A DNA stretch of 64,000 bases from Microbacterium sp. MYb62 (GCF_002979475.1 NZ_PCOY01000013.1:29379-93378), one strand, 5' to 3'. Numbered from the stretch's first letter, positions 21,514-31,771 are shown. Program-made: numbers and translations. Notes: a model not told the origin generated them from the sequence alone.

Positions 21514-23472
21514 ATGCCCCCGGAGAGCCGGCGCATCGCCCGCGTGCTCCTCGACTCGCCCCTGCCACAGCTCGACCGGCTCTTCGACTACGCCCTCCCG
21601 GCAGAACTGGGGGAGGTCCCGCTCGGGGTCCGCGTCCGCGTCCCACTGCGCACAGCAGGGCGCGTGATCGACGGCTACATCGTCGAGATCGACACGGAGG
21701 ACGATGCCGACCGACCGCTCTCCGAGGTCGAGAGCGTCGTCTCCGCGGCCGCGGTGCTGCCGGAACGTCTGCACACCCTCGCCCGGCGCGTCGCCGATCG
21801 GGCCGCGGGGTCGGCATCCGACGTGCTGCGTCTCGTGATCCCCAAGCGACAGGTCCGCGTCGAGAAGGCCTGGACCGCCGACACGCCGGCCGCGACGCCG
21901 GATGCGGACGCGCTGGCCGTGGCGGACGAGACCATCGCTCGGTATGACGGACTCGGCACCGTGCTCGACGAAGGGGGACGGGCGGCGGTGGAGGCGATAC
22001 CGCAGCTCGTCGACGGCGTCCAGGGCTGGGCGCGACTGCTGGCGGCCTCCGCCGCGCGGATGCTCGCCGCGGGGAGGTCATCGATCATCGTCGTCCCCGA
22101 CAGCCGAGACCTCGATCGACTCCTCGTGGCGCTCGAGGCCCTCGTGCCGGCGGAAGCCGTCGTGCGTCACGACTCCCGACAGTCGAACCCCGATCGCTAC
22201 CGCGGCTTCCTCCGTACGCTCGAGGACGCCCCCTGCATCGTGGTCGGAAACCGGTCCGCGGTGTACGCGCCGGTCGTCGCAGGACTCGTCGCGATCTGGG
22301 ACGACGGGGACCCGCTGCTGGGTGAGCCGCTGGCTCCCTACGTCAACGCCCGTGATGCGGCGCTCCTGCGCCAGGAGCTCGAAGGCTCAGCCCTCGTCTT
22401 CGCCGGCCACACCCGCACCACCGACGTGGAGCGACTCGTCGTTCTGGGCTGGCTGCAGGACGTCACGGCCGTACGCCGTGTGCTGCCGCGTGTGGTCCTC
22501 AGCACACCGCAGGAGATGGAGCAGCCCGCAGCGCAGCGGATGCCGTCGTCGGCGTTCCTCGCCGCGCGCACGGCCGCGGCGGAGGGACCGGTGCTGATCC
22601 AGGTCTCGCGCCCTGGCTTCTCCCCGTCCCTCGTGTGCGCGGAGTGCCGAGCGCCGGCGCGATGTCCGCACTGCGGCGGTCCGCTCGGCGCTCGGCATCG
22701 AGGAGCGGTGCCGGTGTGCGGCTGGTGCGGACGAGGAGCGAGCGCGTGGACCTGCCCCGCCTGCTCCTCCACCAAGCTCCGACTCGCCTCCTCCGGGAGC
22801 GAACGTACGGCTGAGGAACTCGGCCGCGCGTTCCCCGGCGTCCGCGTGATCGTGGCGGACAGCGCCCATCCGGTCGAACGCGTCACCGACAGGCCTGCGC
22901 TGGTGGTCGCGACACGCGGCGCGGAGCCGATCGCGGACGGGGGCTATCGTGCCGTGGTGCTGCTGGACGGCCCGCGGATGCTCCAGGCACCCGATCTGCG
23001 CATCGCCGAGTCGTGTCTGCGCTGGTGGTCGAACGCGACGGCGCTGGCGGCCCCCGGCGCGCCCATCCACCTCGTCGGCGTGAACGGTGCCGCGGCGAAA
23101 GCGCTGGCGACCTGGAGCCAGGCCGGTCACGCGCGGTACGAACTCGAGAGCAGGGCGCCGCTGCACATGCCCCCGACCACGCGCGTCGCCCTGGTGCAGG
23201 GTTCGGTGCCCGCCGTCGGTCGCGCCCTTGCCGCCCTCACTGAACTCGCGCTGCCCGCGGACGCGGTGCTCGGTCCCGTTCCCGTCGAATCCGACGATGT
23301 CCCGCCGCGCGTGCGGGCCCTCGTCCGGTTCGACTACGGTGCGGGCGCCCGTGTGGCGACGGCGTTGCGCGCCGCGGTGGTCGCCGAGGCCGTGAGCGGC
23401 CGCGGCAGAAAGGGGCGTGCCACCAAGAGCACGCTCTCCGTTCGTCTCGATATCCTCGAACCAGAGCTCTGA
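21514..23472 (+). CDS. priA: Primosomal protein N' (PriA), ATPase motifs missing
   Basis: PriA-like replication restart protein, 652 aa. The N-terminal 3'-DNA-end-binding domain (LDRLFDYALP, VRVRVPL) and the zinc-binding insert with eight Cys (CAECRAPARCPHC and, after a spacer, CGWCGRG...CPAC) are conserved. The helicase lobes lack both the GxGKT loop and the DExH box: the latter position reads WDDGDP. Actinobacterial PriA proteins are known to be degraded in this way and are unlikely to unwind DNA. The ATG at 21514 is the first in-frame start after the metK stop. It probably acts as a structural loader. Confidence 0.9.
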   Translation: MPPESRRIARVLLDSPLPQLDRLFDYALPAELGEVPLGVRVRVPLRTAGRVIDGYIVEIDTEDDADRPLSEVESVVSAAAVLPERLHTLARRVADRAAGSASDVLRLVIPKRQVRVEKAWTADTPAATPDADALAVADETIARYDGLGTVLDEGGRAAVEAIPQLVDGVQGWARLLAASAARMLAAGRSSIIVVPDSRDLDRLLVALEALVPAEAVVRHDSRQSNPDRYRGFLRTLEDAPCIVVGNRSAVYAPVVAGLVAIWDDGDPLLGEPLAPYVNARDAALLRQELEGSALVFAGHTRTTDVERLVVLGWLQDVTAVRRVLPRVVLSTPQEMEQPAAQRMPSSAFLAARTAAAEGPVLIQVSRPGFSPSLVCAECRAPARCPHCGGPLGARHRGAVPVCGWCGRGASAWTCPACSSTKLRLASSGSERTAEELGRAFPGVRVIVADSAHPVERVTDRPALVVATRGAEPIADGGYRAVVLLDGPRMLQAPDLRIAESCLRWWSNATALAAPGAPIHLVGVNGAAAKALATWSQAGHARYELESRAPLHMPPTTRVALVQGSVPAVGRALAALTELALPADAVLGPVPVESDDVPPRVRALVRFDYGAGARVATALRAAVVAEAVSGRGRKGRATKSTLSVRLDILEPEL

Positions 23473-23490
23473 CCCTTCCGGAGAACCTTC

Positions 23491-24411
23491 ATGCGCCTCG
23501 TCTTCGCCGGCACACCCGCTGCTGCCGTGCCCACCCTTCGTCGTCTCGCGGCCTCGCACGACATCGCCGCGGTCGTCACGCGACCAGATGCTCCGCTCGG
23601 GCGCCGTCGTGTCCTGACTCCTTCTCCCGTTGCGCAGGCAGCCGCGGAGCTCGGCCTCCCCGTGATCAGGGCCGCTCGCCTCGACGAGACGGCGACCGCG
23701 GAGATCTCCGCCCTTCAGGTCGACCTCGGCGTGATCGTGGCTTACGGGGGACTGGTGCGCGAGCCGCTGCTCTCCACACCGACGGCAGGCTGGATCAACC
23801 TGCACTTCTCGCTGCTCCCTGCCTGGCGCGGAGCAGCGCCCGTGCAGCGCGCCCTGATCGAGGGAGACCGTGTGCTCGGGGCGAGCGTGTTCCAGCTGGT
23901 TCCGGAGCTCGATGCGGGCGATGTCTTCGCGATGCGCGAGATCGACGTCCCCGCGACCGCGACGGCCGGTGAGGCGCTCGCGACACTCGCTTCCGAAGGA
24001 GCTGATCTCGCGGCCGATGTGGTCACCGCGATCGCGGACGGATCGGCGCGCGCGGTCCCACAGCAGGGCGATCCGACCTTCGCCGCCAAGCTCACGCTCG
24101 CGGACGGCCTGATCGACTGGGACCAGCCGCTCGAGGTCGTGTTCGCGCGCTTCCGTGGCGTGACTCCGGAGCCCGGAGCCCACACGAGCGTGGGCGGGCA
24201 GCCCCTGAAGATCCTCGAGGCGGCTCCCGCGCCGGATGCCGAATCGCTGGCGCCAGGGCGTCTGCGCGGCACGAAGAGCGCACTCCACGTCGGCACAGCG
24301 ACCGGACCGCTGGCGGTCACCAGGGTGCAGCCTGCCGGCAAAGGCGCGATGAACGCGGTCGACTGGTGGCGTGGACTGCGCGGGGGCGACGATCTGGTGG
24401 CCGGATCATGA
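23491..24411 (+). CDS. fmt: Methionyl-tRNA formyltransferase
   Basis: Fmt, 306 aa, formylates the initiator Met-tRNA using 10-formyl-THF. The formyltransferase domain has LVFAGTPAAAVP at the N-terminus and the active-site segment INLHFSLLPAWRGAAPVQRAL near 110-130; the C-terminal tRNA-binding domain begins near 205. The gene starts 18 bases after priA with CGGAGAA as likely ribosome site, and its stop overlaps the rsmB start (ATGA). The deformylase partner (def) often found beside fmt is not here. Confidence 0.96.
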   Translation: MRLVFAGTPAAAVPTLRRLAASHDIAAVVTRPDAPLGRRRVLTPSPVAQAAAELGLPVIRAARLDETATAEISALQVDLGVIVAYGGLVREPLLSTPTAGWINLHFSLLPAWRGAAPVQRALIEGDRVLGASVFQLVPELDAGDVFAMREIDVPATATAGEALATLASEGADLAADVVTAIADGSARAVPQQGDPTFAAKLTLADGLIDWDQPLEVVFARFRGVTPEPGAHTSVGGQPLKILEAAPAPDAESLAPGRLRGTKSALHVGTATGPLAVTRVQPAGKGAMNAVDWWRGLRGGDDLVAGS

Positions 24412-25904
24412 GCGACGAAGGGCGGAACCGTCGATCCGCGCAGCCGCACGGACGACAGCGTGGCGCGCAGCGTCCCGCCGACGAGCGCCACGGCGGACAG
24501 CGCGGCCCCTCTCGCACCGTGCAGCCTGCGAGGCGCGTGGCCTACGACGTGCTGCGTGCGGTGTCGGAGACCGACGCCTACGCGAACCTCGTGCTCCCGT
24601 CGACGATCGCCGAGGCACGACTCTCTCCGCAGGATGCGGCTCTCGCGACAGAGCTGACGTACGGCACGCTGCGACGACTCGGCACGTATGACGCGATCAT
24701 CGCGTCCGCCGCCGATCGTGCGGCCGACAGCATCGACCCAGCCGTCCTCGACGCGCTGCGCCTCGCCGTCCACCAGCTGCTCGCCACCCGGGTCGCATCG
24801 CACGCAGCGGTGAACGAGGCGGTGAACCTCGTGGCCACGACGTCGGGCCGCGGGGCCTCGAGCTTCGCGAACGCGGTCCTCCGTCGCATCACCCGCAACA
24901 CGGAGGAGGAGTGGCAGGAGCGCATCGAGGACCAGGCACGTTCCGACGACGAGCGCCTGGCCCTGCGTTCCGCGCACCCGGTCTGGGTGATTCGCGCCCT
25001 GCGCCGTGCTCTGGCCGCTGAGGGGCGCGGTGACGAGCTGGAGGCCCTTCTCGAAGCCGACAACGCCTCGCCCGAGGTCACGCTCGTCGCCCTTCCGGGC
25101 CTGGCAGAGCCGGGGGAGCCCCGCCTTCCCTATGCCCCGACCGCATTCGCTTCCCCCGGCGGCGACCCGCGTCGCCCGGTCGAGGCGTCGGGTGGGACCG
25201 TCCGCGTGCAGGACGAAGGCTCGCAGCTCGTGGCGCTCGCGCTGGCCGGCGCCGTCCCCATCACCGCGGGGGAGCGCTGGCTCGACCTGTGTGCCGGCCC
25301 GGGCGGGAAGACCGCTCTCCTGGCCGCGATCGCACGTCAGCACGACGTCACCGTGGAGGCGAACGAGGTCGTCCCGGTCCGCGCTCGTCTGGTGCGCAAG
25401 GCACTGCGTGCGGTTCCCGGCGAGATCGTCGTGCACGAACAGGATGGACGCGATCTCGCGGCAGCGCATCCCGGGGAGTTCGATCGCATCCTCGTCGACG
25501 CCCCCTGCACGGGCCTCGGTGCGCTGCGCCGTCGCCCGGAAGCGCGGTGGCGGAAGACGCCCGCCGATGTCGCAGGACTCGTCCCGCTGCAGGTCGAGCT
25601 GCTGTCGGCGGCGATCGACGCACTCGCCCCCGGCGGCATCGTCGCCTACGTCACCTGCTCCCCGCATCTCGCCGAGACCACGGGAGTGGTGAAGGAGGTG
25701 CTGCGCGACCGCACCGACCTCGTCGAGCTCGACGCGCGCGCGGTGATCGCCGATGTCGCGCTGTCGCCGATCGACCTCGCAGAAGAGGGCAGGGCGGGTT
25801 CTGGCAGCGCACAGCTGTGGCCGCACCGTCACGGCACCGACGCCATGTTCCTCGCGCTCCTGCAGCGCTCCGGATCCGTGAACAGCCCAGAGAAGGAAGA
25901 CTAG
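24408..25904 (+). CDS. rsmB: 16S rRNA (cytosine-967-C5)-methyltransferase RsmB
   Basis: RsmB/Sun-type methyltransferase, 498 aa, SAM-dependent, modifies 16S rRNA. A basic, low-complexity N-terminus (about 40 residues) precedes a NusB-like RNA-binding domain (about 45-185: VAYDVLRAVSETDAYANLVL). The catalytic domain has the SAM motif DLCAGPGGKTALLAA and the two functional Cys in DAPCTGLG and YVTCSPH. ATG 24408 overlaps the fmt stop, which fixes the start. RsmB follows fmt in many bacteria, so context agrees. Confidence 0.95.
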   Translation: MSDEGRNRRSAQPHGRQRGAQRPADERHGGQRGPSRTVQPARRVAYDVLRAVSETDAYANLVLPSTIAEARLSPQDAALATELTYGTLRRLGTYDAIIASAADRAADSIDPAVLDALRLAVHQLLATRVASHAAVNEAVNLVATTSGRGASSFANAVLRRITRNTEEEWQERIEDQARSDDERLALRSAHPVWVIRALRRALAAEGRGDELEALLEADNASPEVTLVALPGLAEPGEPRLPYAPTAFASPGGDPRRPVEASGGTVRVQDEGSQLVALALAGAVPITAGERWLDLCAGPGGKTALLAAIARQHDVTVEANEVVPVRARLVRKALRAVPGEIVVHEQDGRDLAAAHPGEFDRILVDAPCTGLGALRRRPEARWRKTPADVAGLVPLQVELLSAAIDALAPGGIVAYVTCSPHLAETTGVVKEVLRDRTDLVELDARAVIADVALSPIDLAEEGRAGSGSAQLWPHRHGTDAMFLALLQRSGSVNSPEKED

Positions 25905-25908
25905 GACC

Positions 25909-26589
25909 GTGGAACTGCCTCGCGCCCCGCGCATCAACCCCAGCATCCTCGCCGCCGACTTCGTCAACATGCAGGCGGATCTCGCCCGCATCGCCTCCGC
26001 GGATTTCGCGCACGTCGACGTCATGGACAACCACTTCGTGCCGAACCTGACCTTCGGCCCGCAGATGGTCGAACGGATCCAGGCGACCAGCCCGATCCCG
26101 CTCGACGTGCACCTGATGATCACCGACCCGGAGCGCTGGGCTCCCGAGTATGCGGAGATCGGCGCCGCCAGCGTCACGTTCCACCTGGAGGCGTCCGCCG
26201 ATCCCATCGCTCTCGCACGTCGACTGCGTGACATCGGGACCCGCGCGGGCGTCGCGGTCAAGCCGGCCACCCCGGTGGACTCGCTGTACGACGTGCTCGA
26301 CGAGTTCGATCAGATCCTCGTGATGACGGTCGAGCCCGGTTTCGGCGGCCAGAGCTTCATGCCCGAGACGATGCCGAAGCTCCGGGCGCTCGCGGATGAG
26401 GCGCGTCGGCGCGGCTCTCAGATCTGGCTCCAGGTCGACGGCGGCATCTCCGACCGCACGATCGAGATCGCAGCCGCGGCCGGGGCAGACACATTCGTCG
26501 CCGGGTCGGCCGTCTACGGGGCCGACGACGTCGAGGCCGCCGTCACCCGGCTCAGAGACCTCGCCCGAGCCGCTAGCCTGGAACCGTGA
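25909..26589 (+). CDS. rpe: Ribulose-phosphate 3-epimerase
   Basis: Rpe, 226 aa, interconverts ribulose-5-P and xylulose-5-P in the pentose phosphate pathway. TIM-barrel signatures: NPSILAADF at the start, [16 protein letters not shown] with metal His and Asp, [15 protein letters not shown] and the C-terminal VDGGI with the phosphate site. It starts with GTG four bases after rsmB. Its 3' end contains a TAGCCT -10 for hisE and its stop overlaps the hisE GTG. Confidence 0.97.
   Translation: MELPRAPRINPSILAADFVNMQADLARIASADFAHVDVMDNHFVPNLTFGPQMVERIQATSPIPLDVHLMITDPERWAPEYAEIGAASVTFHLEASADPIALARRLRDIGTRAGVAVKPATPVDSLYDVLDEFDQILVMTVEPGFGGQSFMPETMPKLRALADEARRRGSQIWLQVDGGISDRTIEIAAAAGADTFVAGSAVYGADDVEAAVTRLRDLARAASLEP
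26574..26579 (+). promoter_or_regulatory. Predicted -10 for leaderless hisE mRNA
   Basis: TAGCCT inside the last codons of rpe, 7 nt before the GTG of hisE (26586). It predicts a his transcript starting at the hisE start codon, besides read-through from rpe. Confidence 0.5.
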
Positions 26590-26849
26590 AGACTTTCGAC
26601 GAGCTGTTCGCCGAGCTCAGCGTCAAGGCCGAGACCCGTCCTGAGGGATCCGGCACCGTCGCGGAGCTCGACGGCGGTGTGCACACGATCGGCAAGAAGA
26701 TCGTCGAAGAGGCCGCCGAGGTGTGGATGGCGTCGGAGTACGAGTCCGACGAAGCCGCCGCCGAGGAGATCTCGCAGCTGCTGTACCACGTGCAGGTGAT
26801 GATGCTTGCGAAGGGTCTGAGCCTGCAGGACGTCTACCGACATCTGTGA
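26586..26849 (+). CDS. hisE: Phosphoribosyl-ATP pyrophosphatase
   Basis: HisE, 87 aa, removes pyrophosphate from PR-ATP, step two of histidine synthesis. The MazG-like all-alpha fold shows [14 protein letters not shown] with the metal-binding Glu residues, and the [13 protein letters not shown] helix. Separate from hisI, which lies further down (28488), as usual in actinobacteria. GTG start overlaps the rpe stop. Confidence 0.95.
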   Translation: MKTFDELFAELSVKAETRPEGSGTVAELDGGVHTIGKKIVEEAAEVWMASEYESDEAAAEEISQLLYHVQVMMLAKGLSLQDVYRHL

Positions 26850-26887
26850 TGCGCCCCGTTCCGATCTCCTCGAACTGAAAGCCATCC

Positions 26888-27730
26888 ATGCTGCGCATCG
26901 CTGTTCCCAACAAGGGCTCGCTCTCCGAGACCGCCGCCGACATGCTCGCGGAGGCCGGCTACGCCGGTCGACGCGACCCCAAGACCCTTCATGTCATCGA
27001 CGCCGAGAACGACGTCGAGTTCTTCTTCCTGCGTCCGAAGGACATCGCGACCTATGTGGGCTCCGGTGCCATCGATGTGGGCATCACCGGTCGTGACCTC
27101 CTGCTCGACGCACGGATGCCCGGTGCGCGCGAGATCGAGGCTCTCGGCTTCGCCGGGTCCACGTTCCGATTCGCGGCGCCGACGGGCCGCTACTCCGATG
27201 TGGCCGAGCTCGACGGACTGCGCATCGCCACGTCGTACCCCGGGCTGGTGGATGCGTTCCTCGACGAGCGCGACATCGCGGTCGACCTCGTGCCGCTCGA
27301 CGGCGCCGTGGAATCCGCGGTCCGCCTCGGGGTCGCCGATGCGGTCGCCGATGTCGTGGAGACGGGCACGACCCTGCGTCAGGCGGGACTCGAGGTGTTC
27401 GGTCCGGTCATCCTGGAGTCCGAGGCGGTGCTGATCGCCGGGCCGGCGGATGCCGAGGGCTCGGACACCCTGCTGCGACGCCTGCGCGGCGTCATGGTGG
27501 CGCGTCGATTCGTGATGATCGACTACGACCTCCCCGTCGCGCTCCTCGACGACGCGGTGCAGATCGCCGGCGGCGTGGAGTCGCCGACCGTCTCGCCGCT
27601 GCGCGACCCCGAGTGGGTCGCCGTGCGGGTCATGGTGGCTCGTACGCGCGTCAATCCGGTGATGGATGCGCTCTACGCCCTCGGCGCACGCGCCATCCTG
27701 GTCACCGCGATCCACAACGCGAGGCTCTGA
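26888..27730 (+). CDS. hisG: ATP phosphoribosyltransferase (long form)
   Basis: HisG, 280 aa, couples ATP and PRPP, the first and feedback-controlled step of histidine synthesis. Periplasmic-binding-like fold with [12 protein letters not shown] at the N-terminus and [20 protein letters not shown] carrying the phosphoribosyl site near 155-170. The C-terminal 75 residues are the ACT-like regulatory domain of the long hexameric form, so no hisZ is needed. It follows hisE after 38 bases and shares one base with the hisF start (TGATG). Confidence 0.96.
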   Translation: MLRIAVPNKGSLSETAADMLAEAGYAGRRDPKTLHVIDAENDVEFFFLRPKDIATYVGSGAIDVGITGRDLLLDARMPGAREIEALGFAGSTFRFAAPTGRYSDVAELDGLRIATSYPGLVDAFLDERDIAVDLVPLDGAVESAVRLGVADAVADVVETGTTLRQAGLEVFGPVILESEAVLIAGPADAEGSDTLLRRLRGVMVARRFVMIDYDLPVALLDDAVQIAGGVESPTVSPLRDPEWVAVRVMVARTRVNPVMDALYALGARAILVTAIHNARL

Positions 27731-28491
27731 TGACGCTCGCCAGCCGTGTCATCCCGTGTCTGGACGTGGCCGACGGCCGCGTGGTCAAAGGCGTGAACTT
27801 CGAGAACCTGCGCGACATGGGCGATCCCGTCGAACTGGCCAGGCACTATGCCGCCCAGGGGGCGGACGAGATCACCTTCCTCGACGTCACGGCGACGGTC
27901 GATGCGCGCGCGACGACCTACGACGTCGTGCAGCGGACGGCGGAGCAGGTCTTCGTGCCGCTGACCGTCGGCGGGGGAGTGCGCAGTGTCGACGACGTCG
28001 CGCGCCTGCTCTCGGTCGGGGCCGACAAGGTCGGCGTCAATTCCGCCGCGATCGCGCGACCCGAGCTCATCGGCGAGATCGCCGACCGCTTCGGCGCGCA
28101 GGTGCTGGTGCTGTCGCTCGATGTGAAGCGGGCCTCGACGACGCACTCCGGCTTCGTCGTCACCACTCATGGCGGCCGCACGCAGACGACTCTCGACGCC
28201 CTCGACTGGGCCCGCGAGGCCACCGAGCGCGGTGCGGGCGAACTGCTCGTGAACTCGATCGATGCGGACGGCACCCGTGACGGCTTCGACCTCGAACTCG
28301 TCCGGCTCATGCGTGAAGCGGCGTCGGTTCCGGTCATCGCCTCGGGTGGGGCGGGCCGCGCAGCCGATTTCGCACCCGCCATCAAAGCGGGTGCCGACGC
28401 GGTCCTCGCCGCGAGCGTCTTCCACACCGGAGCGCTGACGGTCGGCGATGTCAAGGACGCGCTGCGCGCGGAGGGTGTGGTGGTGCGATGA
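27730..28491 (+). CDS. hisF: Imidazole glycerol phosphate synthase cyclase subunit HisF
   Basis: HisF, 253 aa, uses ammonia from HisH to make imidazole glycerol phosphate and AICAR. TIM barrel with [17 protein letters not shown] (catalytic Asp near 11), [13 protein letters not shown], and catalytic Asp in the [10 protein letters not shown] segment near 175-180. The start at ATG 27730 is fixed by overlap with the hisG stop. hisH and hisA are not in this window. Stop overlaps the hisI ATG. Confidence 0.97.
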   Translation: MTLASRVIPCLDVADGRVVKGVNFENLRDMGDPVELARHYAAQGADEITFLDVTATVDARATTYDVVQRTAEQVFVPLTVGGGVRSVDDVARLLSVGADKVGVNSAAIARPELIGEIADRFGAQVLVLSLDVKRASTTHSGFVVTTHGGRTQTTLDALDWAREATERGAGELLVNSIDADGTRDGFDLELVRLMREAASVPVIASGGAGRAADFAPAIKAGADAVLAASVFHTGALTVGDVKDALRAEGVVVR

Positions 28492-28868
28492 CGACGGCAG
28501 ATCGTCCGGAGCGCTCCGTGGAGGAGCGCATCGCCCAGGTCGTGTTCACCGCCGACGGCCTGGCACCCGTGATCGTGCAGCAATGGGACACGCGCGAGGT
28601 GCTCATGCTCGCCTGGGTGGATGCGGAGGCTCTTCGACGCACGCTCACCTCGGGACGGGCCACCTACTGGTCCCGCTCCCGACAGGAGTACTGGCGCAAG
28701 GGCGATACATCGGGACACATCCAGGTCGTGCACGAGGCCCGTCTGGACTGCGACGGAGACGCCATCCTGCTCCTCGTCGCCCAGACAGGTCCGGCATGCC
28801 ACACAGGCACCCGCACCTGCTTCGACACGACCGATCTCGAGGCGATCGCCGGGACGGACCAGGCATGA
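28488..28868 (+). CDS. hisI: Phosphoribosyl-AMP cyclohydrolase
   Basis: HisI, 126 aa, opens the adenine ring of PR-AMP. Signatures are [32 protein letters not shown] and the zinc/magnesium region with the Cys in [11 protein letters not shown] and ACHTGTRTC. Monofunctional, consistent with the separate hisE. Its stop overlaps the ATG of the Trp-linked membrane protein; in relatives trpE often lies close by at this junction. Confidence 0.96.
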   Translation: MTTADRPERSVEERIAQVVFTADGLAPVIVQQWDTREVLMLAWVDAEALRRTLTSGRATYWSRSRQEYWRKGDTSGHIQVVHEARLDCDGDAILLLVAQTGPACHTGTRTCFDTTDLEAIAGTDQA

Positions 28869-29452
28869 CCCTCGCACAGCGCGGCCGTTCCCTCTCCGTC
28901 TCCGGCTTCCTCCTCGCCGGCGCGATCGGCATCATCTCCTCGACCCAGACCTGGTTGACGGTGGAGCGCGCAGACGCGGGGGAGGCGATCCTGGTCCCCG
29001 GGGCCTCGGCTCTCGTCCTGCTCGCCCCGCTGAGTCTCGCGGTGCTCGCGCTCGGCGCGGCGCTCGCGATCGCGGGCAAGGCAGTGCGGATCGTGTTCGG
29101 CGTTCTCGCCGCGGCGACGTCGTTGTTCCTCGGCTGGTCGACGCTTCAGCTGCTCATCGGCGAACCGCTCACGGCCGTGGCCGCGACCGTCACCGAGGTG
29201 ACCGGTCTCGCCGGCGGTGCGGCGACGCACGAGGTCGTCGCGAGCATCGTCCCGTCCGCGTGGCCCTACATCGCTCTGGTCGGCTGGGTGATCCTGCTCG
29301 CCGCATCCGTCGTCGTGCTCACGACCTGGCGCGGGTGGAAGGCCGGCGGGCGCCGCTACCGCACCGATCATGTCGACGTGGCACATGACGGCCCCGTCGA
29401 TGCCGTCGATTCCTGGGACGACCTGTCTCGCGGAACCGATCCGACGCGTTGA
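28865..29452 (+). CDS. Trp-operon-associated membrane protein (TIGR02234-like)
   Basis: 195-aa integral membrane protein with four hydrophobic segments (about 12-30, 44-64, 68-90 and 137-157) and a polar cytoplasmic tail. The position before trpC and the layout fit the actinobacterial family often called trp region conserved hypothetical membrane protein (Rv1610-like). A link to tryptophan or aromatic transport has been suggested only by location. It overlaps hisI by four bases, tying the his and trp groups into one run. Function unknown. Confidence 0.8.
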   Translation: MTLAQRGRSLSVSGFLLAGAIGIISSTQTWLTVERADAGEAILVPGASALVLLAPLSLAVLALGAALAIAGKAVRIVFGVLAAATSLFLGWSTLQLLIGEPLTAVAATVTEVTGLAGGAATHEVVASIVPSAWPYIALVGWVILLAASVVVLTTWRGWKAGGRRYRTDHVDVAHDGPVDAVDSWDDLSRGTDPTR

Positions 29453-29458
29453 CCCCGA

Positions 29459-29464
29459 TAGACT
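29459..29464 (+). promoter_or_regulatory. Predicted -10 for the small membrane protein and trpCBA
   Basis: TAGACT lies 7 bases after the preceding stop; the start site would be near 29471, with a GGAGGAG ribosome site before ATG 29500. No leader peptide with Trp codons or attenuator fold was seen here. Confidence 0.4.
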
Positions 29465-29499
29465 TATCCCGAACCGCACGTCGTCCCCCGGAGGAGAAC

Positions 29500-29730
29500 A
29501 TGACCAACCCGATCGCCGACCCCGGCCACGGACACTCGCCTGCCGCCTGGACCGCCGTCGTGATCATGCTCGTCGGCGTCACCGCGGGCACCGTCGCCTT
29601 CTGCTTCGAGCAGCCCACCCTCGTCTGGGTCTCGGTCGCGCTCATCCCGATCGGCGCGATCGTGGGTTGGGTGCTCGCCAAGGCCGGATACGGCGTGAAG
29701 GGTCCGAAGTACGCTCCGAAGGCGCACTAA
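29500..29730 (+). CDS. Small two-helix membrane protein of the trp region
   Basis: 76-aa protein with two predicted transmembrane helices (about 14-34 and 41-60), a His-rich N-terminus (GHGHS) and a Lys-rich C-terminal tail (KGPKYAPKAH). Short proteins of this type sit directly before trpC in many actinobacteria (a DUF6704-like family, recalled, not checked). The ATG at 29500 is preceded by GGAGGAG. TAATG overlap with trpC implies coupled translation. Function unknown. Confidence 0.75.
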   Translation: MTNPIADPGHGHSPAAWTAVVIMLVGVTAGTVAFCFEQPTLVWVSVALIPIGAIVGWVLAKAGYGVKGPKYAPKAH

Positions 29731-30503
29731 TGGTCCTCGCCGACCTGACGGCCGGCGCTGTCGCAGACGCTGAGCGTCGCGCCCTGTCGCGCCCGTTGGC
29801 CGCCGTCGAGCGCGAGGCACTCGCGCGCCCGGCCGCGAAGAACGCCCTCTCCTTCCTGGCCCCTGCCGATCGTGTGAAGATCATCGCCGAGGTCAAGCGG
29901 GCGAGCCCGTCCCGCGGCGCGCTCGCGGAGATCCCCGATCCCGCCCACCAGGCGGCTTTGTACGAGACCGGCGGAGCCTCCGCGATCAGCGTGCTCACGG
30001 AGGAACGCCGCTTCGGAGGCAGCCTCGCCGATCTCGAGGCCGTGACGGCCAGGGTCTCCCTGCCGGTGCTGCGCAAGGACTTCATCGCCACGCGCTACCA
30101 GGTGCTCGAAGCACGTGCCGCCGGCGCCGATCTCGTTCTGCTGATCGTGGCGGGACTCGACGCCCACGTGCTCAGCGACCTCTACGGGTTCATCATCGAG
30201 CTGGGCATGACGCCGCTCGTCGAGACGCACTCCGCCGAGGAGCTCGAGGCCGCGATCGATCTCGGTGCCCCGCTGATCGGCGTGAACGCACGCGATCTGA
30301 AGACGCTCGAACTCGACCGCGACCTGTTCGGACGCCTGGTCGAGCGCATTCCCGACACGGCCGTGAAGATCGCGGAATCCGCGGTGCTCACGCCCGCCGA
30401 CGTCGTGCACTACCGCTCGGCGGGTGCGGACGTGGTCCTGATCGGCGAGGCGCTCGTGACCGGCGACCCCGTCGCCACCCTCAAGAGTTTCCTGGAGGCA
30501 TGA
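29730..30503 (+). CDS. trpC: Indole-3-glycerol phosphate synthase
   Basis: TrpC, 257 aa, decarboxylates and cyclises CdRP to indole glycerol phosphate. TIM barrel with [12 protein letters not shown] (catalytic Lys and phosphate contacts) near 52-63, [13 protein letters not shown] with the second catalytic Lys near 112, and [11 protein letters not shown]. The ATG at 29730 overlaps the previous stop; the much longer reading from 29370 is an upstream frame extension. It is followed by trpB with overlap. No fused trpF domain; actinobacteria often use a bifunctional HisA (PriA) for that step. Confidence 0.97.
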   Translation: MVLADLTAGAVADAERRALSRPLAAVEREALARPAAKNALSFLAPADRVKIIAEVKRASPSRGALAEIPDPAHQAALYETGGASAISVLTEERRFGGSLADLEAVTARVSLPVLRKDFIATRYQVLEARAAGADLVLLIVAGLDAHVLSDLYGFIIELGMTPLVETHSAEELEAAIDLGAPLIGVNARDLKTLELDRDLFGRLVERIPDTAVKIAESAVLTPADVVHYRSAGADVVLIGEALVTGDPVATLKSFLEA

Positions 30504-31771
30504 TGAGCCTGCGCGACCAGCACGGCCCCTTCTTCGGCGAGTTCGGCGGGCGCTACATGCCCGAGTCGCTGATCGCCGCGATCGACGAGCTGACCGTCGC
30601 GTACGAGGCGGCGATCGTCGATCCGGAGTTCCGCGCCGAGCTCGCGCACCTGCTCAGCTCGTACGCCGGACGCCCTTCCGCCATCACGGAGGTGCCGCGG
30701 TTCGCCGAGCACGCCGGTGGTGCGCGCATCTTCCTCAAGCGCGAAGACCTGAACCACACCGGGTCGCACAAGATCAACAACGTGCTCGGTCAGGCGCTGC
30801 TCACCAAGCGTCTCGGCAAGACCCGCGTGATCGCCGAGACCGGCGCCGGTCAGCACGGTGTCGCCACGGCCACGGCCGCTGCGCTGTTCGGCCTGGACTG
30901 CACGATCTACATGGGGGAGGTCGACACCGAGCGGCAGGCGCTCAACGTGGCGCGCATGCGTCTGCTGGGCGCCGAGGTCATCGCCGTCACCTCCGGGTCG
31001 CGCACGCTGAAGGACGCGATCAACGATGCCTACCGGGACTGGGTGGCCTCCGTCGAGACCACCAATTACATCTTCGGCACGGCAGCAGGACCTCACCCGT
31101 TCCCTGCGATGGTCCGCGACTTCCAGAAGATCATCGGAGAAGAGGCCCGCGCGCAGCTGCTCGACGAGGTCGGGCGTCTGCCGGATGCCGTCGTCGCCTG
31201 CGTGGGCGGAGGATCCAACGCCATCGGGATGTTCGACGCGTTCCTCGACGACGAGCACGTGAAGCTCTATGGTGTGGAAGCGGCGGGCGACGGCGTCGAC
31301 ACCGAGAAGCACGCGGCCTCGATCGAGCGCGGGCGTCCCGGTGTGCTGCACGGCGCCAAGACGTACGTTCTTCAGGACGAGGACGGACAGACGGTCGAGT
31401 CGCACTCGATCTCGGCCGGTCTCGACTACCCGGGCGTAGGGCCGGAGCACTCCTGGCTCGCCGACATCGGACGCGCCGAGTACATCCCGGCGACCGACGA
31501 CGAGGCGATGCAGGCGCTGCGGCTGCTCAGCCGCACCGAGGGGATCATCCCGGCCATCGAGTCCGCCCATGCCCTCGCCGGCGCCCTCCGGATCGGACGG
31601 GATCTCGGTCCCGACGGTCTGATCGCCATCTGCCTCTCCGGCCGCGGCGACAAGGACATGGACACCGCGGCCCGCTATTTCGAGCTTTACGATGAAGCCG
31701 CTCTCGCGCATGACGCCTCGGAGGAGAGCGTCCACGAAGACACGGCGTCGAAGGGGGAACCGCAGCTATGA
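30500..31771 (+). CDS. trpB: Tryptophan synthase beta chain
   Basis: TrpB, 423 aa, PLP enzyme that joins indole and serine. The PLP Lys sits in [10 protein letters not shown] (near 92-93), with [12 protein letters not shown] binding the phosphate or carboxylate and the serine-rich [12 protein letters not shown] loop. The C-terminal [12 protein letters not shown] block is followed by a 35-residue tail longer than in E. coli. Two consecutive ATG codons (30500 and 30503) are possible starts. Overlaps trpC and trpA by four bases each. Confidence 0.97.
   Translation: MMSLRDQHGPFFGEFGGRYMPESLIAAIDELTVAYEAAIVDPEFRAELAHLLSSYAGRPSAITEVPRFAEHAGGARIFLKREDLNHTGSHKINNVLGQALLTKRLGKTRVIAETGAGQHGVATATAAALFGLDCTIYMGEVDTERQALNVARMRLLGAEVIAVTSGSRTLKDAINDAYRDWVASVETTNYIFGTAAGPHPFPAMVRDFQKIIGEEARAQLLDEVGRLPDAVVACVGGGSNAIGMFDAFLDDEHVKLYGVEAAGDGVDTEKHAASIERGRPGVLHGAKTYVLQDEDGQTVESHSISAGLDYPGVGPEHSWLADIGRAEYIPATDDEAMQALRLLSRTEGIIPAIESAHALAGALRIGRDLGPDGLIAICLSGRGDKDMDTAARYFELYDEAALAHDASEESVHEDTASKGEPQL

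Noticed and set aside
23742..26270. 842-codon minus-strand frame over fmt, rsmB and rpe
   Set aside because: It crosses three recognised genes and has no domain of its own.
29453..29499. Tryptophan attenuator or leader peptide
   Set aside because: No short frame with Trp codons and no alternative hairpins in the 47-base gap.
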